Source: Nemophila menziesii (Eukaryota > Streptophyta > Magnoliopsida > Boraginales > Hydrophyllaceae). Taken from it: 64,000 nucleotides of DNA. Below are positions 33,690-45,611 of the stretch, in pieces. The stretch's first letter is position 1. Every line of letters begins with the position of its first letter. The notes beneath the pieces are model-generated. The model had not been told where the DNA came from. It ran no database searches and saw nothing but the letters and a program-made list of their open reading frames with translations. The position numbers and the translations under genes were made by a program. The stretch is taken from assembly GCA_029959085.1 (NCBI GenBank), contig JARWIR010000016.1, positions 21,647,499-21,711,498 of the forward strand, given 5' to 3'.

Positions 33690-35560
33690 TTGATAAAAAA
33701 AATTGAAAATAATACATCTCTGTTGGTGTCTAGACTTCTTAAAGGTATCTATTACTCTAATAAAGAAATTTTAAATATTAAATTACGCCTTGAAGTTGGG
33801 CCATTATCATGGAAGGAAGAGACATCATCAAAAAGTATTGTTAATATCAAATAGGTAATGGACGTGATATAGATATTTGGAATGATAAGTGGAAACTAGT
33901 AAAAAACCCCAATTGCAACATAAATAAAATATATCAGCAATGGAAAAAGAATACATATGAGTGGAATGTTGAATTACTAGACACTATTTTTTCTCGACCC
34001 ATTATACCTAACATACTTAGAATCCATGCTTTAGATACTAAGATGAGGGATAAATTAATATGGCCTTTTTCTATAGATGGTAATTATAGTACCAGAACAG
34101 GTTACAAAGTTATTTCTGACGAACAAGTTTTTCAGCCAACTGTAAATGGTAAGTAGGGTAGAGAATAATAATTTCGACTTATGGAAATGATATTGAGTTC
34201 TAATATCTATATTACAAAGTTAGTAGTGCTATTTGGGCAGGATCTTAATTGCAAATCAAATAAAGTGACGAGATTCTCCATAATACAGGAAATTGGCTAA
34301 TACATATCATCAAGACTTTTTCTAACGATGGGTGGAACAAGAACAAAGTGACAGACTATGTAATAATAAATATGTGGAACATTTGGAAGGCAAAACTGAA
34401 AGTGCTTCATGATATTAAAAATATTGACGAAGATAATATTATTTACAATACTAATTAAACTTATGATCGAACTTCTTGGTGCAAATTGGCAGGATCCCAT
34501 CAATACTAATTTTCCATCCCCACAAGAAGACCTCAATCGAGGTAATGGATCACAAGCTATGTTGTAGAAATCGCCTCCTAGGCGCGCCGAGGCGTCAACT
34601 CTCCCCTCACCCGCTTACGCCTGGTAAAAATGCTAGGCGTTTTTGCATAGCGCCTTAGTCCCCGTGGTAGAGGTGCCTAGACCGCCTAGGCGCCGATTAA
34701 TGGCAAAAAATAGCTGTCTAGGTGTTCTTTTTATTTTCCTTATTTTCAAGAATTCTTGAATTGATATTATACCTCAAATTTTAGTATTTTATATATATAT
34801 ATATTATAGTGTTGTTTAATGATTTTTATAACTTAAATAGTTAAAATTGATATAATTACTACGTATAATATTACTAAATATACAAAATTACATAGCAGGA
34901 TTCAAAACCGCCTGATCCCGCTTAGGCCCTGTACAATCGCGCCTAGCCGCTAGGTCCCGGTCGACCGCCTAGGCCGCAAAACCGAGATCTACAGCATAGA
35001 TCACAAGTGAGGGATGCTGCAATGAAATTTTATTGTGATGCATCTTTTGCAGAGCCATATGAGCCTACATGGATTGGTATTGTCCAGTGTCACAAAAATA
35101 TGAGCATCAAGTTGAAATAAAACACATGACCTTCTGTGATTAAGTCATTGAAGGAGAAGAAATTGTTGTTCATAAAGCTACCAGTAACTGCGCAGATTTC
35201 TCGGAAGAGAAAAAGATTACCTTCTCAGATAACTTGGACGTGATCCAAGGTATTAGGCAGTTATCAGTTGCAAGTTAAAGAATTCAGCCGACCATTCGGA
35301 AGACCGTCCTGATGGACGAAGAGTTTGGCCCCTTAACTTTTCTTCACGTCTCTAGAAACTCAAATGGCTACGCGGATAAACTTGCAAAAGAAGTTAGGCA
35401 TGGAGCCACTTCAGAGGTTATTGGTTTTGGTTTTGATAGAACCTTGTTTCTCGACTTTGGTGGAAGTTCTTTGATCGATGCATTCGAAAAAATTGGGATC
35501 GTTTGATTATTGTTACTTCGTTTTGTTCATTTGTTTTATTTGTTTTACTGTCCAAATTTT
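33690..35560 (+). pseudogene. Decayed LINE ORF2 C-terminus split by a MITE
   Basis: Plus-strand LINE relic reading SLLVSRLLKGIYYSN and DIDIWNDKWKLVKNPNCN, then PFSIDGNYSTRTGY (about 33715-34110). Frames then break up to the MITE at 34557. Beyond the MITE it resumes as an RNase H-like end: KFYCDASF (about 35030), FSDNLDVIQGI (about 35223) and NSNGYADKLAKEV (about 35360), with a stop at 35504. Several stops and frameshifts make it dead. Confidence 0.8.
34557..34999. mobile_element. hAT-type MITE, family M1, copy 1 (443 bp)
   Basis: The ends are ctatgttgtaga and tctacagcatag. The perfect 8-bp duplication atcacaag flanks it at 34549-34556 and 35000-35007. Both ends are GC-rich and packed with cctaggcg/cgcctagg motifs, and the middle is AT-rich. 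It is the same family as 54361-54799. Confidence 0.93.
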
Positions 35561-35589
35561 TTTTCTTTGAGATTTTATATTAAAACAAC

Positions 35590-36790
35590 ACATTGAATTT
35601 TTTTTTATTAAAAACAACCCCTTTATTAAAAATATTTCTTAACAAAAAAAAACCATGATTTGATTCTTTTAATTACTCTATTATTTATTCATCTATATAA
35701 AAAATTATTTAAATTTAACCAACCCTATAAAAACAACCTCCGACCACAACCACCATTTTCATGTGTTTCTTTTTAATATTCCGACTACCACCACCAACCA
35801 CCACTGTAGCCACCACAACCACCACCACCACCACCACCTCCGATCCTTTTTTTTATTTCAAAAAAAGATTTGGGCCCCACCACGGACCACCGCTACAGCC
35901 ACCATTACGACCACCTCCAGCTAGATTTTTTATTTTTTGTAAAATATTTCAGGCACCACCAACGACCACCGCGGAAGCCACAACCACCAACTCTACTACC
36001 TCTGGCAAGGTTTTTTACAAATTTTTTCCACCACCACATTCGGCCATTACTGTCGCAACCATCTTCTCTGGAATTTGTTTTTTTTGGTAATTTATTTTTG
36101 CTGACATGAATTTCATTGTTCGAAACAAGAACAAGGAATTTATTGTTCATAACCATGCATTTCGTAGTTATTTACAATGAATCCTTGTTCTGAATAATGA
36201 TTTTCTTGTTTAGAGCAATGGAATTCATGTATGCAATATAGTTTTAGTGTTTACAACAATGATTTTTTTTTCGAACAATGGATTTTTCGTTCCAAACAAT
36301 GAATTCTTTGTTCAAAACAATGAATTTCATGTCTGCGAAATTAGTTTATCAAGAAAAAAATCTCATAATAGATGGTTGCTCCAGTAGTGGCCGGATGTGG
36401 TGGTGGCAAAAAAAATTGGTTAGAGGTGGTCAATATTTTTAAAAAAAAAAAATTGGTAGGAGGTGGTGGTGGTTGAAATTCTTTTCAAATTTTATTTTAA
36501 AAAATTGGTCAGAGATATAGGTGGTGGATACGACGGTGGTTGCTGTAATGATGTTTGGTGGTGATTGATATCACAAAAACACAAAAACTGAGACGTTGGC
36601 ATCAGCAGCGGTGGTGGTGGCTACAACGATGTTTGTTGGTGGTGGTTGTAATCAAATAAAAAATGGTGAGTGGTGGTAGTAGTGGTAGTGGTGACGAAAA
36701 TGGTTGGAGGAGATGATAGTCTATTATTCATTTAACATTTAAAAATAAAATATTATAATTAAAATCAAGATAATTTAAGTATAAAAAGAT
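35590..36790. mobile_element. Long-inverted-repeat element, copy B
   Basis: It has an AT-rich outer part, then a block rich in ccaccacc (about 35748-36055), a core of (a)acaatgaattc / gtttcgaacaatg units with tgaatttcatgtctgcga (about 36320-36340), then a GGT-rich block (about 36385-36710). The cgcgcg motifs of copies A and C are missing, so this copy is more diverged. Frames in it are low-complexity artefacts. Confidence 0.6.
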
Positions 36791-36796
36791 AAAATA

Positions 36797-36910
36797 AGAT
36801 TGATAGTTGGTATAACGGTTAGACTAAATCAAGAGATTTTGAGATCGAATTTTAGTGGAGTTAAAATAATTTCTACTCTAAAGTGGGTTTCAAATGTATA
36901 AAAAAAAAGT
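36797..36910 (+). mobile_element. tRNA-type SINE, family S1, copy 2
   Basis: It starts tgatagttggtataacggtt. A box B-like GATCGAATT lies at about 36843, then tagtggagttaaaataattt, a variable end and a run of A (about 36899-36908). It is the same layout as copies 1 and 3. Confidence 0.7.
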
Positions 36911-37226
36911 TGGATGAAATGTTAAAATATTTAGTTTAATGAGAAGATTTATTGGTGACTTTTTTTTGTTTTGGTCGGAGGTGACTTTTTTTATAATTTG
37001 GTATTTTCCTCCCTTCTTAAATTATAACCCTTACAAACCCGTCCAATACGTTTATAGGAAAATGAGTGGAAGGTCATATAAATTCAGTCAATGTGGAGGA
37101 GTATATTAATGGTAATGTTATGGAAAAAATGAGTGAAACGTGAAAACCCAAATGAAGTCAGTCAATGCGGTAGTAATATTAATGATTATGGAAAAAGAAA
37201 TTTTGGCTTAGCTTAGCTTATCTTTC
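36911..37226. promoter_or_regulatory. RLP2 upstream region
   Basis: It contains a two-copy repeat of a segment with (a/g)tcagtcaatg(t/c)gg and taatggt/gattatggaaaa (about 37070-37190). The last 100 bp align with the RLP1 promoter. Confidence 0.5.
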
Positions 37227-37233
37227 TATATAA
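37227..37233 (+). promoter_or_regulatory. TATA box of RLP2
   Basis: TATATAA lies 60 bp before the RLP2 start codon and aligns with the weaker TATATTTA of RLP1. Confidence 0.6.
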
Positions 37234-37286
37234 GTATCCAACTTCCTTTTACTTTTCATAATTAGTTCATATCTACATTCATAACA

Positions 37287-40200
37287 ATGATTCATTGGTT
37301 GCTATCTCTTGTAACAGTAATACTCGTTTTTTCTTTACCATCATCTTCTCTCTACACAAATTCTAGCTCAAGTTTATTGCGTGGGTTATGCTCTCGCGAG
37401 GAGAGTTATGCACTACTACTCTTTAAATCAACCTTTATTATAGCCCAGGATGCTTCTTCGGAATGCGATGATTATTATGAAGGTACTCCACTAACTTCTT
37501 ATAAATCATCAGTTTCTATGACTGGTGATTACATCTTTTGTCGTCAGTGATATTACTTATCGTCGTCGATGATGGTGTTTGGTTTTCCGTGATGAAATAT
37601 CGTCGTCCATATTTAGAGACCCCGTCCGCAACTAATTGTGAATAGTGCTCGCCTTTGATCTGTTTATACTATCAACCGACACTTTTCGTCGCGGATGATA
37701 GCATCAGGGAGATGACGGCCAGTCGTCGCCGAAATACAAATCATGCGCGATGAAAATATTCGTCGCTTATAAACATATCATGGGCGACAACGTTTTTGGT
37801 CACCAGTATTTCATTTGCGACAGCCAGCTATCAAGCTATCCACGACGAAATCGTCGTCACTAGTAACCGTCAGATTTCCTTTTAAATTTTTTTGTTTTAT
37901 TTTAAATTTTGTATCATTATTTATAAATTATTTATTTATTTAAATTGAGATTAAGATTAGATTTTATTATGTTGATTTAAATAATAGAGTTGTGAGAGAA
38001 GAATTAATCTATGTATTGTTTCTAACACTGTTTCCTCAGATACCAGGATTATATCAAAACAAAGGTCATATCCAAAGACTGAAAATTGGAAAGTGGGATC
38101 TGATTGCTGCTCATGGGATGGAGTAACGTGCGATCAAGTTTCTGGTCATGTTATCAAGCTTGATCTTAGTTGCAGTCAGCTCCAAGGCGTTATCCATTCC
38201 AACAGTAGCCTCTTCCAGTTACGCCACATGCAAAGTCTCAACTTGGCCTTCAATTATTTTTATGGGTTGAACATGTCATCTGAGTTTGGCAAGTTTGCTG
38301 ATTTGACACATCTCAATCTATCCTTTACATATTTTGCAGGTGTAATCCCGTTAGAACTCTCAAACTTGTCAAATATGGTATCACTCGATTTGTCGTCTAA
38401 TTATAGACTTGAAGGACATATTCCAAACTCTTTTGCCAACCTCAAAAAACTTACTCATTTAGACCTCTCAGATAACAGCTTAAGTGGTCTGATTTCTCCG
38501 ACAGTTTTCTCTAATCTGAAACAGATAGAGTTCCTCGATTTGTCATATAATCATCTTGAAGGTCGAATTCCAAACTCTTTTGCCAACCTATCCCAACTGA
38601 CTCATTTCAGAATTTCACAAAATTATTTGAATGGGACAATTCCTCATTGGTTATTTACACAACCTTCGCTTGTAGCTTTAAATCTTGGAGGAAACCGTCT
38701 AACCGGAGAGATTCCGCTTAAGATAGGCAATCTTGTGAATTTGTCTGAACTCATCTTATCTTCAAACTTCATCTCTGGAATGATACCGGCTTCCTTGTTT
38801 AATCTCCCTTCCCTTGAGAAACTTCAACTCGATAACAACTTATTCTTTGGATCCATGCCCTCTAATATCACTGGTCTTCAGAAACTAAACTACCTTACCT
38901 TATCCAACAATTTTTTGAATGGTAACATTCCATCTTCATTGGTTTCCTTACCTTTATTGACGTCCTTTGACCTCAGTAATAATAAGTTTACTGGCCACGT
39001 AGGTGAATTCAAATCAAAGTCATTGTTTGAAATTAATTTGAGTTGGAACAATTTACAAGTTGTTAATTTTAGTTCAGTCTCACATCAGGTGAAGCTTACT
39101 TCTTTAAACCTCGCTTCTAATAACTTAACGGGAACCTTGGATTTGGGTGTACTTGTAGGACTCCAAGATCTTTATTCGATTGATCTTTCCCATAACCGTC
39201 ATCTATCACTTGACAATGGTAATATGGTTGATTCTCCTTTGCCTAAATTAAGATATTTTCTAATGTCCAATTGCAACGTGAGTTGTTTTCCATTATTCCT
39301 TAAAAATTGTGTGGGATTAAGGGAGTTAGATATTTCCAACAATAGCATTCATGGTCCTCTTCCAGAATGGTTGGGTGACATTGGAAAAAGTTCTTTGTAT
39401 TCTCTCTACCTTTCACATAACTTTTTCACAAGTGTTATGGATATTCTTCCCTGGGAAAATTTGCTAAAGTTAGACCTCAGTTTCAACTTACTTGAAGGAG
39501 CACTACCTGTTCCACTTTTCACAGTAAAGTTTCTTCAAGTTTCCAACAATAAGTTTAGTGGAGAAATTAATCCAAGACTTTGTAACATTAGTGGGCTTTT
39601 AGAGGTCGACTTTTCAAGTAACAGGTTAAGTGGAAAAATTCCAGGTTGTTTGTTAAATTCAGAATCTTTAAATCTCAAGAGGAACTACTTGAGTGGATTT
39701 ACTCCAGAAACATTTGGATATCAACTGAAAAAGCTTTACATGAGCCAAAATCAATTAAAGGGCCACATACCGCGATCTTTGGCGAATTGCACTAGTCTAG
39801 CAATACTAGATTTGAGTTACAACTTCATTTACGATACATTTCCTAGTTGGTTGGAGACAATTCCGACATTGAAAATTCTGATTTTACGAGCTAATAGATT
39901 ACATGGAAGCATTGGAGAACCAAGACATGTTTCAGGCTTTACTCAACTAAGCATAATTGATTTATCATACAACCAGTTCTCTGGGAACTTACCATCACAT
40001 TATTTTCTTACGTGGAAGTCTATGATGTGGAAAAGTGACGATATTTATTATGCGAATTACTCTGTTTACGCGAATTACTCTGTCATGGACCACGTGACAT
40101 TAGCAAATAAACGACAGATAATGGATCTGTCACTAGAACGTCTTCTAAGCTTGTTCAAAATAATTGATTTCTCGAATAATAAATTTGAAGGTAAGATTCC

Positions 40201-40729
40201 AAAATCAATTGGAAACCTCACCTCACTTGTTGCTCTCAACTTGTCAAGCAACCATCTTACTGGAGACATCCCGACATCTATGGGAAATTTTGTCCAACTT
40301 GGATCGTTGGATCTTTCCAACAACAAACTCTCTGGAAAAATACCTGAAGATTTGACCAAATTGACATCTCTTGGTGTATTTGATGTCTCAAATAATAATC
40401 TTAAGGGGTCAATACCACAGAGCGGATCATTGATAACGTTTCCAGATGCATATAAGGGTAATCCAGGATTATGTGGAATTCCATTGCCAAAGAAATGTCA
40501 TGATGTACCAGCTCAACATTCAACATCTGTGCAAGATAGACAAGCTTCGGATAGCATACTGAGTGCTTTTATCTGGGAATCCGTAGCAATAGGATATGCA
40601 GGCGGAGCTATGATTGGAATTATGATAGGAAATATCATCATAAGAAGGAATGAAGAATGGGTTTTGAGTCTTTTTAATATTAGATTGATATGGCGAATCA
40701 AGATGTCCCATGAAGCTAGAAGAGAATAA
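37287..40729 (+). CDS. RLP2: leucine-rich-repeat receptor-like protein, Cf-9/Hcr9 type (two exons, 961 aa)
   Basis: Close paralogue of RLP1. Exon 1 is 37287-37482 and exon 2 is 38040-40729, again with a phase-1 intron. It has a signal peptide (MIHWLLSLVTVILVFSLP), the cap LCSREESYALLLFKSTF and SDCCSWDGVTCD, then LRRs. A non-LRR island follows (YYANYSVYANYSVMDHVTLA, with a small internal duplication of YANYSV), then the terminal LRRs, GNPGLCGIPLPKKC, a transmembrane helix (about 914-933) and the basic tail ending SHEARRE. RLP1's first ATG is changed here (atggct to catatc), so translation starts at the MIHWL Met. It has one 49-residue unit where RLP1 has four. A predicted start at the internal ATG at 38093 would lose the signal peptide and half the N-cap and is wrong. 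The intron carries an insertion of about 465 bp. Confidence 0.92.
37483..38039 (+). other. Intron of RLP2, enlarged by an insertion
   Basis: 557 bp against 97 bp in RLP1. Its first ~30 bp and last ~60 bp align with the RLP1 intron (catcagt near the start; gttgtgagagaagaattaat to tttcctcag at the end). The middle is foreign. Confidence 0.85.
37514..37978. mobile_element. Insertion in the RLP2 intron, CGTCG-rich (candidate non-autonomous DNA transposon)
   Basis: It is absent from the RLP1 intron. About 350 bp is studded with gtcgtc/gacgac and cgtcgc/gcgacg motifs in both orientations. This resembles subterminal repeats of CACTA-type elements, although I do not see a clear CACTA terminus. The last ~100 bp is AT-rich. 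No target duplication was resolved. Confidence 0.5.
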
Positions 40730-41095
40730 AATTTCTCTTGACTCGTGTATTTTATCATATTTTTAAATAAGATATGCAAGTCTTTGTAATAAGATATGCT
40801 TGTCATGTTAAATTTCATTGGTTTTACATAACAGTTATTTGTACTTAACACTCTACCTTGAAGCAAAAATATGTACGGATTCCAGTTGAGCTTGAACGTG
40901 ACCTTTCGTAACTCCTCCTGCATCCCGATCCATAAATAAACTGGAGTGACATTTATATAATGGTCAAACTATACAAGGAAGCTTAGGAGGTATGAGGATT
41001 TTTATGAGGTAGAATTGAATCGGAAGGGTTTGACGAGTGTATACGAGATTTTGGATGATTGCTTCAGCTTATAGCAGATCCTACTAGGTAATACT
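40730..41095. other. 3' flank of RLP2
   Basis: AT-rich spacer with no gene. The 5-bp target site atact at 41091-41095 belongs to the next element. Confidence 0.5.
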
Positions 41096-42124
41096 TGTTG
41101 GTAAAAACTAACAATATCACCGATAAAGTAAGAATTGTTTTCATATAAAAACATTTAGGAAAAATGTAATACTACAACTATTATAATACAATGGAAAATG
41201 GAATATAAAGGTATCCCAAAAACTGTAATACAACAACTATTACAAAAAATGGGAAAAGAACTTACATGGAAATATTCAAAAAATATTCTAGATACGAATA
41301 CACAAAATGTGCAGCGTTGAAAAAGATATTCCGGGAGTACCGGTATCTCCAACAATCGTATCCCTCTTCTACTCTTATCTCTATGTCAAAATGATTTGAC
41401 TAATCATTGAAAATGGAGTGTTCCATTTTCTGAATTTCTAGAATAATATTCTATTCTCTTTAGAATAATTTCCTTTCTCTCTAGAATAATATTCTTTCTC
41501 CCTAGAATTATTTTTCTATTCTCTCTAGAATTATTATTCCATTCTCTCTAGAATTACATTTTTCTTTTTTCTCTAAAAAAAAGGAAGTGACAAAGTCACT
41601 ATTTATAGAGAAAATGATGAGACAAGAAAAACCGTCACATAAATGCCTCTTCAATGCTCATTAATGCTAGCCGTTTTTTTCCACCAAGTCTTGTGGCAAG
41701 ACAAAAAACCGTCACTTTAATGTCTCTTCAATGGTTATTAAAGCTAACCGTTTCCTTTCACCAAGTCTTGTGGCAAGACAAAAAACCGTCACTTTAATGC
41801 CTCTTCAATGGTCATTAAAGCTAACCGTTTTCTTTCACCAAGTCTTGTAACTTCCGAAACCGCTACCATTAATTTTTGTCGATTTTTGCTTTTATTGTCT
41901 TCTTCATTTTCTAGGTGAGACTTTTTAACACATAAAAAGTTTTCCCATTTTTCCCAAGAGAAATAAAGAATTAATAAAGTAAAGCTCTTGAATTTTAGTA
42001 ATTCCAACATTTTTTCCACAAAAATTAAGGTGGGACTATAAGAACACAAATAGTTTTTCCCACTTCTCCCATGAACATGAAAGAATTAATAAATTAAATA
42101 ATCATTCATTTAATAATTCCAACA
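41096..42124 (-). repeat. Left LTR (3' LTR of the minus-strand element)
   Basis: 1029 bp, TGTTGG...CCAACA. It contains a series of tctagaatta(t)t and ctctctagaat repeats (about 41440-41560) and a repeated caagtcttgtggcaagac unit (about 41685-41780). Confidence 0.92.
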
Positions 42125-42600
42125 ATCCCCCACTCAGGTTCTTTGGGAGAGAAGGTGAACAGGTTTCCGTAAATACCAACATTTGGGTGAATTGTACTTA
42201 AGTGGCAATATCTTTCGATTTGAATTGACACATAGTGAAGTGAGGCAACCACCAAATTCCTGTCAAGTGAACGTACTCTTGAACTTGACGGTTTTCGATC
42301 GAGACCCTCACAGCACATACTCTACCCGGCTGATAGTTACAAATTCCTCAAACATCACCTTTTTCTTACACATAGGTGATCTCCAAGGGCGTCTAGCCTC
42401 ATTAGCCGACCCCTCTCGGATTTCAAGATCATTAAGAGCAATAAAGCCCAACCTCATTATGTGTCTCGCGAATGCATCAAGTCCTTTCTCTTTAGGACCA
42501 CCCTTATGGGCTATGAATTTGTGGTGAGTTTAAAAACTCATCCCTTGGGAACATCAAGGACGTCTCCTTAAAGTCATATTATGATCAATATACAACAACC

Positions 42601-42935
42601 TCAACGGTGAATTCATCAATTTCATCTCAATAGGACCGCCACACATGGCTATGAATTCATTGAGTTTAAGTAATATACAAACACCCTCAACGGTGAATTC
42701 ATCAAATCCGTCTCGATAGGACTACCACACATGGCTATGAATTCATTAAGTTTGATAGATGTACAACAACCTCAACGGTGAATTCATCAAGTCCATCTCA
42801 ATAGGACCACCACGCATGGCTATAAATTCATTAAGTTTGAGAAATATACAACAAACTCAACGGTGAATTCATCAAGTCCATCTCAATAGGACCACCACGC
42901 ATGACTATGAATTCATTAAGTTTGAATTTTCTCAT
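42601..42935. repeat. Four-copy tandem repeat, period 85-86 bp, inside the LTR element
   Basis: Unit starts (tcaacggtgaattcatcaa) are at 42601, 42687, 42772 and 42857. Each unit also contains (c)tcaataggac(c) and atggctatgaattcattaag. It lies in the 3' internal region, between the gag relic and the 3' LTR in element orientation. Confidence 0.92.
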
Positions 42936-44012
42936 GTATGCACAATTTACACTATATAGATAGGAAGTTAGTGCATCATATATAATCATTAGTAATAGGT
43001 TCCCCATTAATGGGTTCTAAACCTATCACTCAACATTTCTAGGATTATTCTCCCAATTAAGTCTATTAGTAAAAGAATCAACCATTTATTTCATCATTTA
43101 TATGAGACCCAGTTTGCGTAACAAAAAATCCTTCAAGAACTACATGAATTATTTTAAAACGTAGATTAGATCAATAGTACTCTCTCGTACTTTATTAAAT
43201 GACAAAAAATAATCCAATGTTCAACACTTGAGTCTCTTCACAATATGGAAAATACCAAGTTGAGTATAGTTCATTTATAACATCATAGTCCTTATAATTA
43301 CTTCATATTCATCAAGGGGTACACACCCCCACAATTCTCTTATTCATGAATATTTGTATTATAAGGAGTTTTACCATACATTATATCAAGGGAGTCAATC
43401 ATTTCCACCAAAAATGAGACTAACTAAGGTAAATTCCATTATTGACTAATGAATTTCATCCTTATGATCAGTTTCCCCCACATCTTTTATATAAAAAGAA
43501 GATTGGAAGCAGTAAGCCCCATGAAATGGAGTACCAAAAGACAATCATGTCATACACCTATTGAAAAAAGTGTAACACAACCTGATCTATCTTTTATTAA
43601 GGTACTATTAGCAAGGTGCATGTTTGACAACACAAAACGATGTTCTAAGTTTTCATACTTTATCCCTTTAATCCAAAACCACCAACCCTTCATGTTGCAA
43701 CATATAGATCTCTTCATATAGATCTTCATTCACACATAGATTTAATATCCAATTGATATATAATCTATGAATGATATTTAGTGCATCAAGAGTTAAATAG
43801 TTGTAATAGAAAGGGGAAAAGTCGTCCTTAAACTTATATAAACATGGAAAATTAAGGACTTATCCTAGAGCCGATTCCCTTTTCTGACTCGTATGGGACC
43901 GATTGGATCTTTTTGGGTCATTCCCAAGTGATGTATTTCTTCTCATCAGAATCATCACCCTCGTACCTTTTCTAAACCGTTTCATAGATAGTCTTTATTG
44001 ACTTCTCAACGA
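42936..44012 (-). other. Non-coding interior of the LTR element
   Basis: No retroviral-type domain is readable on either strand. Short frames here are not supported. Confidence 0.6.
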
Positions 44013-44285
44013 CTATAGATAAAAGGCGATGTTCGTCACATTATCCAAGATCCATTCCTTAACCACTGAATTATCTTTCTTGAACCCAACATCAAGAGCT
44101 AGGATCCTAGCATAGTGTTCTTTGGTAATTTCCACATTGCCCTCAATGGCAGGGAGTACCTCGAGAACAACAAGATCTAGTTCATATGGTTCAATGAATA
44201 TCAGTGGCTTTTGTGCCCAACGTTTGTAGTTGGAACCATTAAAAGGATCCAACATAATCGCGTCGGGAATGACTTTTGCGTTCAA
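44013..44285 (-). pseudogene. Truncated Copia-type gag N-terminus (about 90 codons)
   Basis: It reads MNAKVIPDAIMLDPFNGSNY, then KRWAQKPLIFI and a charged region ending with a stop at 44013. The FNGSNYKRWA block is typical of the start of plant Copia gag. It begins about 70 bp inside the 5' LTR. The zinc knuckle and everything downstream are missing, so no functional capsid protein is expected. Confidence 0.65.
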
Positions 44286-44353
44286 GGATGAAGCAACCGC
44301 CGAAATAGAAAAACTATTTTACAATCGGTGATATGAGAATATCTTTTTCAAAT

Positions 44354-45382
44354 TGTTGGTAAAAACTAACAATATCACCGATAAAGTAAGAATTATTTTC
44401 ATATAAAAACATTTAGGAAAAATGTAATACTACAACTATTACAATACAATGGAAAATGGAATATAAAGGTATCCCAAAAACTGTAATACAACAACTATTA
44501 CAAAAAATGGGAAAAGAACTTACATGGAAATATTCAAAAAATATTCTAGATACGAATACACAAAATGTCCAGCGTTGAAAAAGATATTCCGGGAGTACCG
44601 GTATCTCCAACAATCGTATCCCTCTTCTACTCTTATCTCTATGTCAAAATGATTTGACTAATCATTGAAAATGGAGTGTTCCATTTTCTGAATTTCTAGA
44701 ATAATATTCTATTCTCTTTAGAATAATTTCCTTTCTCTCTAGAATAATATTCTTTCTCCCTAGAATTATTTTTCTATTCTCTCTAGAATTATTATTCCAT
44801 TCTCTCTAGAATTACATTTTTCTTTTTTCTCTAAAAAAAAGGAAGTGACAAAGTCACTATTTATAGAGAAAACGATGAGACAAGAAAAACCGTCACATAA
44901 ATGCCTCTTCAATGCTCATTAATGCTAGCCGTTTTATTCCACCAAGTCTTGTGGCAAGACAAAAAACCGTCACTTTAATGTCTCTTCAATGGTTATTAAA
45001 GCTAACCGTTTTCTTTCACCAAGTCTTGTGGCAAGACAAAAAACCGTCACTTTAATGCCTCTTCAATGGTCATTAAAGCTAACCGTTTTCTTTCACCAAG
45101 TCTTGTAACTTCCGAAACCGCTACCATTAATTTTTGTCGGTTTTTGCTTTTATTGTCTTCTTCATTTTCTAGGTGAGACTTTTTAACACATAAAAAGTTT
45201 TCCCACTTTTCCCAAGAGAAATAAAGAATTAATAAAGTAAAGCTCTTGAATTTTAGTAATTCCAACATTTTTTCCACAAAAATTAAGGTGGGACTATTAG
45301 AACACAAATAGTTTTTCCCACTTCTCCCATGAACATGAAAGAATTAATAAATTAAATAATCATTCATTTAATAATTCCAACA
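44354..45382 (-). repeat. Right LTR (5' LTR of the minus-strand element)
   Basis: 1029 bp, nearly identical to 41096-42124, with the same internal repeats. Confidence 0.92.
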
Positions 45383-45611
45383 ATACTCTATGCTTCTCGT
45401 AGTATATATCACGCTTCTCTATGTCAGTTGTCCTCACCTTTTAGCTGAAGAACTATGTTTTCCTTCCAAATACAACAACAAAGAAGAAACCAACTAGTTC
45501 AATTTTGATTACTTGCAAATATGACAGACATTATCGAAAATTCTCAAGCAGATATAAATATACGATTTGTCTGTTGTGTTGATTCGCAAGGGTTCTGCAG
45601 TATAGAATTAA

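Larger units (their letters stand above)
41096..45382 (-). mobile_element. Young non-autonomous Copia-like LTR retrotransposon, 4287 bp
   Basis: It is bounded by the 5-bp duplication atact (41091-41095 and 45383-45387). Both LTRs are 1029 bp and run TGTTGG to CCAACA, and I count only about nine substitutions between them by eye. Orientation is minus: a purine tract (gagtgggggat on the minus strand, plus 42125-42135) adjoins the inner end of the left LTR, and a gag start is read from the right. The interior is only about 2.2 kb. It holds about 90 codons of gag, a four-copy tandem repeat and otherwise no readable protease, integrase or polymerase. It must use enzymes from a relative. Confidence 0.93.

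Noticed and set aside
38093..40729. RLP2 taken as a single-exon gene starting at 38093
   Set aside because: This would lack a signal peptide and most of the N-cap. A spliced exon 1 with matching phase exists at 37287-37482, as in RLP1.
42601..42935. CRISPR-like array
   Set aside because: The units are contiguous 85-bp tandem repeats without unique spacers, inside an LTR retrotransposon of a plant genome.
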